From positions 1-38,290 of the forward strand of contig JAFXVT010000034.1 in NCBI GenBank assembly GCA_017534835.1: a stretch of 38,290 nucleotides of DNA, read 5' to 3'. Shown here piece after piece: positions 23,477-31,267 of this stretch. The position numbers and the translations under genes are program-made. The DNA comes from Ruminococcus sp. Lineage in GTDB: Bacteria > Bacillota > Clostridia > Oscillospirales > Ruminococcaceae. The stretch's first letter is position 1; each line of letters opens with the position of its first letter. Under the pieces are notes generated by a model. That model worked only from the letters and a program-made list of their open reading frames with translations, had not been told where the DNA came from and did no database searches.

Positions 23477-24545
23477 GGTCATGGTAGGAATGAGCGGCGG
23501 AGTTGACAGCTCTGTTGCGGCAATGCTGCTGCGCGAGCGCGGCTATGAAGTAATGGGCGTGACGCTCAAGCTCTTCAGTGACGAGGACGTCGCTGAGGCT
23601 GTGAAGGAGGGCAAGACCTGCTGTGCGCTCTCGGACGTGCTCGATGCGCGGGACGTCGCGAGAAAGCTCGGCTTCGAGCACCTCGTTTTCAATTTCAGGG
23701 ACTGCTTCCGCACGGAGGTGATGGAGCGCTTCGCACGGAGCTATATCGCCGGAAGAACGCCGAATCCGTGCATCGAGTGCAACCGCCACGTCAAGTTTGA
23801 CGCTATGCTGCGGCGTGCAATGGAGCTCGGGTACGACTTCATCGCAACGGGTCACTACGCTGTGAACGAATATGACTCAGAGCGCGGAAGGTGGCTGCTG
23901 AAGCGTCCTGCCGACCGCAGCAAGGACCAGACATATGTGCTATATTCGCTCACGCAGGAGCAGCTCGCACATACGCTGTTTCCGCTCGGAACTCTTGAAA
24001 AATCGCAGGTACGCGAGCTCGCGGAGAGGGCAGGTCTCGTGAATTCCGCAAAGCCGGACAGTCAGGACATCTGCTTCGTCCCCGACGGAGACTACGCCGG
24101 ATTCATCAGCCGCTTCGCCGGTATCACGCCGGAGGAGGGCGACTTCCTCGACCTTTCGGGAAAGGTGCTCGGAAGGCACAAAGGCGTTATCAGCTACACC
24201 GTCGGACAGCGCAAGCACCTCGGTATCTCGCTCGGCAAGCCGGCTTACGTCGTCAGCAAGGACGCGGCAGCGAATACGGTCACTCTCGGCGACGAGTCCG
24301 ACCTCTACACAAAGACGCTCATCGCAGACGACTTCAACCTCATCTCCGTTGCGGAGCTGACCGAGCCTATGCGCGTGACCGCGAAAACACGCTATTCCCA
24401 GCACGAGCAGCCGGCTGTCGTCACTTGTCTCGGCGACGGGCGGTATATGGTCGAATTCGACGAGCCGCAGCGCGCCGTCACGAGCGGACAGGCGGTCGTA
24501 CTCTACGACGGTGACATCGTTGTCGGCGGAGGGACGATAATATGA
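23469..24545 (+). CDS. mnmA: tRNA-specific 2-thiouridylase MnmA
   Basis: MnmA thiolates the wobble uridine (s2U34) of tRNAs for Lys, Glu and Gln using ATP and a sulfur relay. The 358-residue protein shows the PP-loop SGGVDSS (residues 9-15), the catalytic cysteines C101 in NPCIECN and C202 in SQDICFVPDGDY, and family blocks FIATGHYA and YTVGQRKHLGIS. All residues needed for activity are visible. The start ATG 23469 overlaps the preceding HAD gene. The next gene begins four bases before its stop codon (ATGA overlap), so expression is tightly linked. Confidence 0.96.
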   Translation: MSKVMVGMSGGVDSSVAAMLLRERGYEVMGVTLKLFSDEDVAEAVKEGKTCCALSDVLDARDVARKLGFEHLVFNFRDCFRTEVMERFARSYIAGRTPNPCIECNRHVKFDAMLRRAMELGYDFIATGHYAVNEYDSERGRWLLKRPADRSKDQTYVLYSLTQEQLAHTLFPLGTLEKSQVRELAERAGLVNSAKPDSQDICFVPDGDYAGFISRFAGITPEEGDFLDLSGKVLGRHKGVISYTVGQRKHLGISLGKPAYVVSKDAAANTVTLGDESDLYTKTLIADDFNLISVAELTEPMRVTAKTRYSQHEQPAVVTCLGDGRYMVEFDEPQRAVTSGQAVVLYDGDIVVGGGTII

Positions 24546-25078
24546 CGAAAACGGCACTTCTTGTTATCGACGCGCAGGAGCTTATAACCACCGGAAAGCT
24601 CTATGCTTACGATACATATATAGCTAATGTCCGCAAGCTCATAGCCGAAGCACGCATTTTCGGCACGGAGGTCATCTATGTACGCCACGACGACGGCAGT
24701 GGAAAGCCGCTCTCAAAGGGAAATGAGGGCTTTGATGTATGCAGTCAGTTCGCTCCCGAAGCAGCCGAGCGCATATTCGACAAGACCGTGAACAGCCCGT
24801 TCCGCGAGAGCGGTCTGCTCGAATATCTGAGGGAAAAAGGTGTATCAAGACTTGTCGTGACGGGCTTGCAGACGGATTATTGCATAGACGCCACTGTGAA
24901 ATGCGGCTTTGAGCATGGTTTCGAGATGATAGTTCCCGAATACTGCAACTCTACTTTTGATAATGAGTTTATGACAGCGGAGCAGTCCTACCGTTACTAC
25001 AATGATCTTATATGGAAAAACAGGTACGCAAAGTGCGTTGAAATGAGGACTGCGATTGAGATTTTACGGAGCAAATGA
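24542..25078 (+). CDS. Isochorismatase-family cysteine hydrolase
   Basis: A 178-residue cysteine hydrolase of the nicotinamidase/isochorismatase fold. The catalytic triad is visible: D10 in ALLVIDAQE, K81 in FDKTVNSPF, and C114 in TDYCIDATVK, followed by GFEMIVPEYCNST. Members cleave amide or ether bonds in small metabolites such as nicotinamide or isochorismate. The wording here fits an unassigned subgroup, so no substrate is named. It overlaps mnmA by 4 nt and its stop codon abuts the next start codon. Confidence 0.9.
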   Translation: MTKTALLVIDAQELITTGKLYAYDTYIANVRKLIAEARIFGTEVIYVRHDDGSGKPLSKGNEGFDVCSQFAPEAAERIFDKTVNSPFRESGLLEYLREKGVSRLVVTGLQTDYCIDATVKCGFEHGFEMIVPEYCNSTFDNEFMTAEQSYRYYNDLIWKNRYAKCVEMRTAIEILRSK

Positions 25079-25795
25079 ATGGAATACAAATACGAAAAAC
25101 TGACAGATAAAATATACGTCTGCGCGAGCAGCGACCACCGCTTCGGCACTGACGCCTTCCTGCTCACCGATTTCTGCGGCTACCGCGCAAAGGACAAGGT
25201 CTGCGACCTCGGTACTGGCTGCGGCATAATACCGCTTATAATGCAGAAGCTCCGTCCGCCGCAGGTGACCTACGCCGTGGACATACAGGAGGGCGCGATA
25301 GAGCAGCTCCGTCTCGGAATGGAGCGCAGCGAAACGTGCGGTATCGTCCCTGTGTGCGCCGACCTCAAGGAGCTCTGGGAGGGCGCGCCCCTCGGACAGC
25401 TCGACCTCGTTACGTGCAATCCGCCGTACAAAGCCGACAATGCCGGCTTTCAGAGCGAGATAACGGCTCAGCGTATCGCGCGGCACGAGATAATGTGTAC
25501 GATAGACGACGTGTGCGCCGCCGCGGAGAAGCTGCTGAAATTCGGCGGCAGACTGTGTGTGTGCAACCGTCCGGAGCGCCTGAGCGATGTGATGTTCGCG
25601 ATGAAGTCGCACAATATCGAGCCGAAGCGCCTGAGAATGGTGTCGAAGAATCCGGACGAGGCTCCGTGGCTCTTCCTCATCGAGGGAAAGAAGGGCTCGA
25701 AGCCGTTTATGCGCATCGAGCCGCAGCTGTATATTCGCAGCGGTGAAGGCTTCACGGACGAGCTCCGGCGTATATACGATACCGGAAAGGACTGA
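25079..25795 (+). CDS. TrmN6-like tRNA1(Val) (adenine37-N6)-methyltransferase
   Basis: A 238-residue Rossmann-fold methyltransferase. The SAM-binding motif I is CDLGTGCGIIPL (about 42-53), and the catalytic N6-adenine motif is NPPY (about residue 118, in VTCNPPYKADN). The N-terminal DKIYVCASSDHRFGTDAFLL matches the YfiC/TrmN6 family, whose characterised Escherichia coli member methylates A37 of tRNA1(Val). The exact tRNA target here is inferred. It is the last gene of the run that starts at 20602; the ATG directly follows the stop of the preceding gene. Confidence 0.85.
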   Translation: MEYKYEKLTDKIYVCASSDHRFGTDAFLLTDFCGYRAKDKVCDLGTGCGIIPLIMQKLRPPQVTYAVDIQEGAIEQLRLGMERSETCGIVPVCADLKELWEGAPLGQLDLVTCNPPYKADNAGFQSEITAQRIARHEIMCTIDDVCAAAEKLLKFGGRLCVCNRPERLSDVMFAMKSHNIEPKRLRMVSKNPDEAPWLFLIEGKKGSKPFMRIEPQLYIRSGEGFTDELRRIYDTGKD

Positions 25796-25800
25796 GTTTT

Positions 25801-25841
25801 CGCCCGTTTCTATGCACACAGATGTGTCATAGGAACGGGCG
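25801..25841 (+). terminator. Long hairpin at the end of the tmcAL-trmN6 run
   Basis: CGCCCGTT and CTATG on the left pair with CATAG and AACGGGCG on the right, with one T/G mismatch and further ACA/TGT pairing toward the loop. It begins 5 nt after the stop codon. The following gttcctgctt is only weakly T-rich, so it may be a terminator or an mRNA-stabilising end. Confidence 0.55.
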
Positions 25842-25945
25842 TTCCTGCTTAATGAAGATAATGCGCAGAGGGCTCCGGAGAGGTATCACTGACTAACCAA
25901 TTCTTGCGAAGTTATAAAATTCCAGAAGAAAATTTGATAATATTG

Positions 25946-25974
25946 TTGCAATTTGTCTAAATATGTGGTATAAT
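25946..25974 (+). promoter_or_regulatory. Promoter of the PHP phosphoesterase gene
   Basis: TTGCAA (25946-25951), 17 nt, TATAAT (25969-25974), in an AT-rich stretch. It leaves a leader of about 95 nt before the start codon, containing no recognised riboswitch. Confidence 0.75.
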
Positions 25975-26074
25975 TGTTATCGCTGTATGTAATTCTACTT
26001 ACGCTCGTGACATCATATAATGCAGTATTAAATCGTCTGCCGCGGGAAATGCGGCTGTGAAAAGAGGTTATCAT

Positions 26075-26911
26075 ATGATCTGCGACCTGCACTGTCATAC
26101 CAAGCTGTCTGACGGCTCGCTCGGTATCGAGGACATTATATCACAGGCTAAACGCACCGGTATAGACTGCCTGTCTATCACCGACCATGACACAATGGCT
26201 TCCTTTTCAAGAGCAGAGGTGCTCGGTCAGCGCGAGGGAGTGAAGATACTCCGCGGCGTTGAGCTCTCAGCGTGGGATAAGGAGAGAAACAGCAAGGTAC
26301 ATATTCTCTGCTACGCTCCGCAGAAGCCCGACAGACTTGAGGGTCTGTGCCTGAAATCCTGCGAGATAAGAAAGGCTTGCACGAAAGAGATGATAGACAA
26401 GGTAATGGAGAGATTCCCCATCACTCTTGAGAGTATACTCAAGCACACCACCGCTTCAAAGAGCATCTTCAAGCAGCACATAATGCGTGCTCTCATCGAC
26501 TACGGCTATGCGCTCGAATTCTACGGCGAACTCGACCGCGAGCTGTTCAATCCTCAGACCGGCTCATGCTACGTTGAGCGCGAATACCCCGATGTAAATT
26601 TCGTCATTGACCTTATCCACACTGCCCGCGGAGTTGCTGTAATGGCTCACCCGGCGCAGTATGACAATATCGAGCTTCTCGAAGAGCTCGCAAAGAAGGG
26701 CAAGATAGACGGCGTTGAGATAGGTCACCACTCGGCTGATGAATCATACCGCAAGGCTCTCGGCGAGATAGCCGACAAGTACGGTCTCATCAGGACGGGC
26801 GGCTCTGACTTCCACGGACTCTACAACAGCGTCCCCACACATCTCGGAAGCGAGACGACTCCGCAGGAGGAGGTAGACCGCATACTCAGGCTCGCCGCAA
26901 AGAAGGACTGA
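26075..26911 (+). CDS. PHP-domain phosphoesterase
   Basis: A 278-residue metal-dependent phosphoesterase of the PHP family. Metal ligands are visible in DLHCHTKLSDG (His6, His8, Asp13), ITDHDTM, GVELSAW, AHPAQYDN and GGSDFHG. This set and the length match the YciV/RNase AM group, which acts on 3',5'-nucleoside bisphosphates or short RNA ends; which reaction occurs here is inferred. The start is at ATG 26075, with AAAGAGG 7 nt upstream, rather than the in-frame GTG at 26057. The YdcF-family gene follows 45 nt later and may be co-transcribed. Confidence 0.88.
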   Translation: MICDLHCHTKLSDGSLGIEDIISQAKRTGIDCLSITDHDTMASFSRAEVLGQREGVKILRGVELSAWDKERNSKVHILCYAPQKPDRLEGLCLKSCEIRKACTKEMIDKVMERFPITLESILKHTTASKSIFKQHIMRALIDYGYALEFYGELDRELFNPQTGSCYVEREYPDVNFVIDLIHTARGVAVMAHPAQYDNIELLEELAKKGKIDGVEIGHHSADESYRKALGEIADKYGLIRTGGSDFHGLYNSVPTHLGSETTPQEEVDRILRLAAKKD

Positions 26912-26956
26912 CCTTCCGCACATTCGTTCAAGAAAAAAGATACAGAAAAGAGACAT

Positions 26957-27751
26957 ATGGACTGGAATGATATGCTGAATTATATCAGGACAGAAATGAG
27001 AGTTTTACCGGCTCTCATTTCTTTTATAATGCTGGTAGTTTTCCTCCTGCCGCTGACGGGAGGGATAATAAATGCCGGAAACTGTGCCGGGGCATTCGTT
27101 TCCGCAGCTCTGACGGCTGCGTTCGTTTTCTATGGCAGCACGAGCCGCTTCATCTCACGGCTCTGGGAGAGACCTGCCGGACGCATCGGGCTGTGCGCTG
27201 CGGCGGCTGCTATTATAATAGGTATAGTAGCGGCAGCTGTGATAAGCTTCTTTATGGTGCGCGAGATGAACGATACACCGAAAAACACCGATACTACCGT
27301 AGTCGTGCTCGGCTGCAAGGTCAGAAACGGAGCCCCGAGCCTTATGCTCAGACGCAGGCTCGACGCCGCTTACGGCTATCTTTCGGAGAATCCTGAGGTG
27401 TGCGCGGTCGTCTCGGGCGGACAGGGCAGCGACGAGAGTATGAGCGAGGCTCAGTGTATGAGGGATTACCTCGCAGAAAAGGGCATCTCGCCCGACCGCA
27501 TAATTATGGAGGACAAATCCACGACCACGGACGAGAACCTCCGCTTTTCGTATGAACTGATACAGAAAAACGCTCTGCCGGAGCATATCACGATAGTGAC
27601 TGACGGCTTCCACCAGCTTCGCTCGGATATGAAGGCGCGCAGACTCGGAATGGAGGCGTACAACATCTCCGCCCACACTCCGTGGTGGCTGACGCCGACC
27701 TACTGGGTGAGAGAATGGTTCGGCATCGCGTATTACACATTAGTAAAATGA
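26957..27751 (+). CDS. YdcF/SanA-like DUF218 membrane protein
   Basis: A 264-residue protein. Three hydrophobic segments (about 16-36, 43-62 and 77-101) anchor it, followed by a DUF218 domain: VVVLGCKVRNGAPSLMLRRRLDAA, VVSGGQGSDES, ISPDRIIMEDKSTTTDENL and VTDGFHQLRS. This is the YdcF/ElyC/SanA family, linked in other bacteria to cell-envelope maintenance, with an unknown reaction; the domain should face outside. AAAGAG precedes ATG 26957. The dockerin protease starts 12 nt after the stop, so the two are probably one transcript. Confidence 0.87.
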   Translation: MDWNDMLNYIRTEMRVLPALISFIMLVVFLLPLTGGIINAGNCAGAFVSAALTAAFVFYGSTSRFISRLWERPAGRIGLCAAAAAIIIGIVAAAVISFFMVREMNDTPKNTDTTVVVLGCKVRNGAPSLMLRRRLDAAYGYLSENPEVCAVVSGGQGSDESMSEAQCMRDYLAEKGISPDRIIMEDKSTTTDENLRFSYELIQKNALPEHITIVTDGFHQLRSDMKARRLGMEAYNISAHTPWWLTPTYWVREWFGIAYYTLVK

Positions 27752-27763
27752 GGAGGCGAGCAG

Positions 27764-30652
27764 ATGAAAAAAGGCTTTGAGCGGATAGCTTCCGCCTTCT
27801 CGGCAGCCGCACTCACAGCGGCTCTCACGGGAGCTTCCGGCTTTGCGGAGGTCTGCGTTTCGGCGGCGGACTGCTTCACAGCCTCGGAGCAGGGGAGCGG
27901 CTGCACGTATTCGCGTCCGGTCTTCCGGATAACCGAAAAGACCGCTTCCGGCACCGCTGATATAGTTCCGCAGACAGGCGTTTACACTGCCGCGGAGGAG
28001 CCTTCGTCCGGTTTTCCGGCGAAGTTCGATATGCGTGAGAGGTACCCGGTAACGCCCGTGAAGAACCAGTCTCCTTACGGCACCTGCTGGGCGCATTCAG
28101 CGATAGCGAGCGCCGAGAGCAGCATCTCGCGCATCGTCCCGACTGTCGACCTCTCTGAGTTCCACACGGCGTACTATGCGAATTTCTCCGACCGCAGCTA
28201 CGATACTGACAGCGAGACCGTAAGGCAGATACTCAATTCCGGCGGAAGCGCTACCGATATAACACATCTCTGGGCTCAGTGGAGAGGTCCGGCGGACGAG
28301 AGCGTTATGCCGTACAGCGACCTCTCGAAGCTCACGGATGCGCAGTATGTCGCCGAACATGACACAAGTGCTGCGTATCACCTCCGCAATTCCTACACCT
28401 TCGATTTTGACAGGGAAAGGTCCAACGAAGCTGAGGTAGAGGCAATGGTGAAGGAGTTCGTCTACGCCGGAGAGGCTGTAGATGTGGCATTTTTCGCTGA
28501 CCCCGTGCAGAATTACGATTCCGGGCACGCCTCCAGCTGCACACAGAGGAAGCCGCGCTTTGCCAACCATTCCGTTGTAATAGTCGGCTGGGACGACAGC
28601 TTCCCGAAGGAGAATTTCAAGAATTCACCTGACAGGGACGGCGCATGGCTCGTCAAGAACAGCTGGGGCAGCACCTACGGCAGAGACGGCTATATCTGGA
28701 TCTCCTATGCCGACCGTTCACTTTCCGAGTTCACCGTGTTCGAGCTCGGCTCAAAGGACGACCACACGCAGATATTCCAGCACGACAACTACGTCCATGT
28801 GCAGAGCCTTTCCGCCTATAATGACGGTGAGAATGCCCCGACCTATATGGCGAATGTATTCACCGCTTCCGAAGACGTGCGGCTCACAGCGATAGGAACG
28901 TTCATCGACGCTCCCTCAACGGACTACGAGATAACGATATATACAGACCTCACCGACCCGTCCGACCCGACCTCCGGCACTCCGTCAGCGGTCACGGCAG
29001 GCAGCTGCGAGCGCACAGGCTTCGTGACGCTCGGGCTCGATGAGCCGGTAGAGATAAATGTCACGGACGGCGGCTCACGGAGCTTTTCTGCCGTCGTGAA
29101 GATGTATTCGGAGGAGTCGCCCTTCGTTGTACCGCTTGAGACAGCGGTCTACGTCACCGATGACGATACGGCGGAGATCACGAGCCTCGGGCGCTACACA
29201 ACGTATGATATGCTGACCGCGGACACGCTCCCGGGTCAGAGCTTCTACAGCGCCGACGGAGCTGAGTGGACCGACATCGTTGACGATACGAGCGATTTCT
29301 CGGACGAGGAGGAGACTGAGCTCCTCGCTTCCATAAAAGAGGACCTCTACGACGGGCTCTACGAGACCGATACGGCAGAGCTCGCGAGCGCCGAAGCAGC
29401 GTATGAGAGTATGAAGGAACTCTTTGCGCATGGTTCGGTACACATTATCGGCGGTAATATCTGCTTAAAAGTATACGGAGAGGATAATTCTGCCGTGAGC
29501 TTCTCGCATATGAGCGGTGCAGTTCCCTCCGGCGAGCTGGTCGGGCTGAGTGCCGGCGGTAAAGATATTTTTTACAAGGTCGAACCGGTCGGTGCGACGC
29601 TGAATAATACAGTTTTCAAGCCTTATACCGAGCCTTTTCCCATAACATCGGCAGTTACGGTGACAGCGATGACCGACTCCGAAAGCGGAAAAACGTACTC
29701 ACGGACGTATTATCCCGAGTCTGCGCACGCTGTAAGCTTCACGTATCAGACGTCGGACGGCTCGAATATCACCAACGAGAAGCCCTGCGAATACGATCTG
29801 GTAACACATAAGCTGACCCTTCCGGTCTTCTCCGAAAGTATCACAGACCTCTATATCAAGCCGAATGTGACGGGTACTGTCACATATGACGGCAAGAGCT
29901 ATCAGAGCGGAAAAAGCATCCGTATACCGCTTTCCGGGCAGACCACGTTTGCCGAAATAACGGTCAGCCACGAGGAATATGCGGACAATATCATCAGATT
30001 CCGCGCAGATAAGGGCTTTTACGGCATCGACAGAGACACCGGTATCCTCACGCTCAACGGCGCCGAGCAGGTTACTGCGCCGGACGGCAAGGTCTACAAA
30101 AACGGTGATGATGTGCGTCCGGCAGCCGGACAGACCCTTTCCGGCGAGACAGAAGACGGCACAGCATTCAGCCTGAAAGTGCCTGAAAAATCGCCTGTTC
30201 TTCATCTTCCGACGCTCGACTTCGCAAACAGCTGTGTCTATGACTTCGGAGAAGCTGAGCCCGGCGAGCTGAGATTCTCGCTCGATGGCGTAGTATACCA
30301 AGATATATCGGGCAGGATCAGAGACGGAAAAGTCGCGGTGCAGCCCGGAGAAAAACTCTATTTTAAAATAGAGGGGACCGCTGACAGCTTCGCGAGCGAT
30401 GTCATCTGCTTCGAGGTGCCGGAAGATCTCACTGTAAATACCTTCCGGAAGGGCGACGCAGACGGCAGCGGAAAGGTCGATGCGAAGGACGCGAGCCGCG
30501 TTCTTATGCACTATTCCTCGCTCTCGACCGGCGGAGACGGCGTTATCGGTGCTGAGCTCCTCACTGCGGCGGACTACGACGGCAGCGGCGCTGTGGACGC
30601 AAAGGACGCAAGCGGTATACTTTCGTATTATGCGAAGGTGTCGACTGAGTGA
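27764..30652 (+). CDS. Secreted papain-family (C1A) cysteine protease with dockerin
   Basis: A 962-residue extracellular enzyme. A signal peptide (about 1-34) leads to a peptidase C1A domain: Q102 and C108 in KNQSPYGTCWAHSA, H269 in FANHSVVIVGWDD, N299 in VKNSWGSTYGRDGY. Residues about 328-455 (HDNYVHVQSLSAY, ANVFTASEDVRLTAIGTF) resemble the lectin-like domain that often follows bacterial C1A peptidases. A long region of beta-rich segments follows. The last 69 residues are a dockerin with two calcium loops (DADGSGKVDAKDAS and DYDGSGAVDAKDAS). It should dock to a cohesin scaffold, so a protease joins the cellulosome-like machinery. GAGGAGG precedes ATG 27764. No propeptide of the classic papain type is obvious. 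Confidence 0.92.
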   Translation: MKKGFERIASAFSAAALTAALTGASGFAEVCVSAADCFTASEQGSGCTYSRPVFRITEKTASGTADIVPQTGVYTAAEEPSSGFPAKFDMRERYPVTPVKNQSPYGTCWAHSAIASAESSISRIVPTVDLSEFHTAYYANFSDRSYDTDSETVRQILNSGGSATDITHLWAQWRGPADESVMPYSDLSKLTDAQYVAEHDTSAAYHLRNSYTFDFDRERSNEAEVEAMVKEFVYAGEAVDVAFFADPVQNYDSGHASSCTQRKPRFANHSVVIVGWDDSFPKENFKNSPDRDGAWLVKNSWGSTYGRDGYIWISYADRSLSEFTVFELGSKDDHTQIFQHDNYVHVQSLSAYNDGENAPTYMANVFTASEDVRLTAIGTFIDAPSTDYEITIYTDLTDPSDPTSGTPSAVTAGSCERTGFVTLGLDEPVEINVTDGGSRSFSAVVKMYSEESPFVVPLETAVYVTDDDTAEITSLGRYTTYDMLTADTLPGQSFYSADGAEWTDIVDDTSDFSDEEETELLASIKEDLYDGLYETDTAELASAEAAYESMKELFAHGSVHIIGGNICLKVYGEDNSAVSFSHMSGAVPSGELVGLSAGGKDIFYKVEPVGATLNNTVFKPYTEPFPITSAVTVTAMTDSESGKTYSRTYYPESAHAVSFTYQTSDGSNITNEKPCEYDLVTHKLTLPVFSESITDLYIKPNVTGTVTYDGKSYQSGKSIRIPLSGQTTFAEITVSHEEYADNIIRFRADKGFYGIDRDTGILTLNGAEQVTAPDGKVYKNGDDVRPAAGQTLSGETEDGTAFSLKVPEKSPVLHLPTLDFANSCVYDFGEAEPGELRFSLDGVVYQDISGRIRDGKVAVQPGEKLYFKIEGTADSFASDVICFEVPEDLTVNTFRKGDADGSGKVDAKDASRVLMHYSSLSTGGDGVIGAELLTAADYDGSGAVDAKDASGILSYYAKVSTE

Positions 30653-30751
30653 CAAAGCGGTGATAATAGACAAAAACGCCGCGCCGAGCCAAGCCCGGAA
30701 TTGGTATCATTGGGCAATTGACATAAAACGAACGAGCCTGATATGTATAAT

Positions 30752-30850
30752 AAAGTCAAAAAAGACTTTTACCGTTTTGTAACTTTTGAATTTTACAGCC
30801 TGTAAAATTGTAAAAATCAACAATAGAACCCTGTTGAAAATGTACAGGGT
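30752..30850 (+). other. Cluster of three small hairpins downstream of the protease gene
   Basis: In the AT-rich gap after the protease, three perfect stems occur in a row: AAAGTC/GACTTT (30752-30769), ATTTTACA/TGTAAAAT (30790-30808) and ACCCTGT/ACAGGGT (30828-30850). None has a good T-run on the plus strand. Together they may end the protease transcript or insulate the next promoter. Confidence 0.4.
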
Positions 30851-30882
30851 GCTTAAAAAATGTTAAAGAACGATTCAAAGCA

Positions 30883-30911
30883 TTGACTTTGAGAGAGAAA
30901 TACGGTATATT
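30883..30911 (+). promoter_or_regulatory. Promoter of the leader RNA and sugar-transporter operon
   Basis: TTGACT (30883-30888), exactly 17 nt, TATATT (30906-30911). A start near 30918 gives a leader of about 350 nt before the binding-protein gene. Confidence 0.78.
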
Positions 30912-30917
30912 TTAAGT

Positions 30918-31200
30918 ACAAAAGCAAGACACCTGCGATAAAGATAAATGCAGTTACGTGCAGCGATGCCGGACGGTAATGCTCCTGCCGCGGAGGACGT
31001 CCGCAGGGACGCGGAGCCGATGGTACAACGGGCACGGAATACGGAGGACTTCCGTAGAAATGCTTGCTTCAAGATAAGATTACTGGGGCTTTGCCCTGTG
31101 TAATAGTCCTAACGGACACAACGGCAGTTCTGACGAGACGCTATGCAGCGGCGAGGACAGTCGTCGTGCGGAACAGAACGAAAGAGGCAGCCGAAAACAT
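30918..31200 (+). ncRNA. Candidate structured leader or small RNA of unknown class
   Basis: The stretch is GC-rich between two AT-rich borders, has no coding frame with a ribosome binding site, and holds a chain of stems: GCGGA/TCCGC (30990-31004), ACGGA/TCCGT (31041-31055), ATTAC..GGGC/GCCC..GTAAT (31079-31104), GTCC/GGAC (31106-31117), and a nested domain CGGC/GCCG (31122-31193), GTTCTG/CAGAAC, ACGA/TCGT and CGCT/AGCG. The first two hairpins share the loop start GGAC. A promoter lies just upstream and no terminator is seen before the transporter gene, so a 5' leader is likeliest. I do not recognise it as a known riboswitch, RNase P, 6S, tmRNA or SRP RNA. Confidence 0.5.
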
Positions 31201-31218
31201 TCACATTTCAATTCAAAA

Positions 31219-31243
31219 ATATTATATTTTCATAATATAATAT
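31219..31243 (+). other. AT-only hairpin just before the binding-protein gene
   Basis: ATATTATATT (31219-31228) and AATATAATAT (31234-31243) form a perfect 10-bp A/T stem with a TTCAT loop, 8 nt before the AAGGAGG ribosome binding site. It also contains -10-like hexamers, so a second, nearer promoter (TTCACA-17-TATATT) is possible. Confidence 0.45.
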
Positions 31244-31267
31244 ACATATTTAAGGAGGAAAATTCTA

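Noticed and set aside
25801-25841. A riboswitch before the PHP gene
   Set aside because: The hairpin is upstream of the PHP promoter at 25946, so it belongs to the end of the preceding transcript.
30720-30753. TTGACA and TATAAT upstream of the leader RNA
   Set aside because: The spacer is 22 nt, too long for a normal vegetative promoter; the pair at 30883-30911 has 17 nt.
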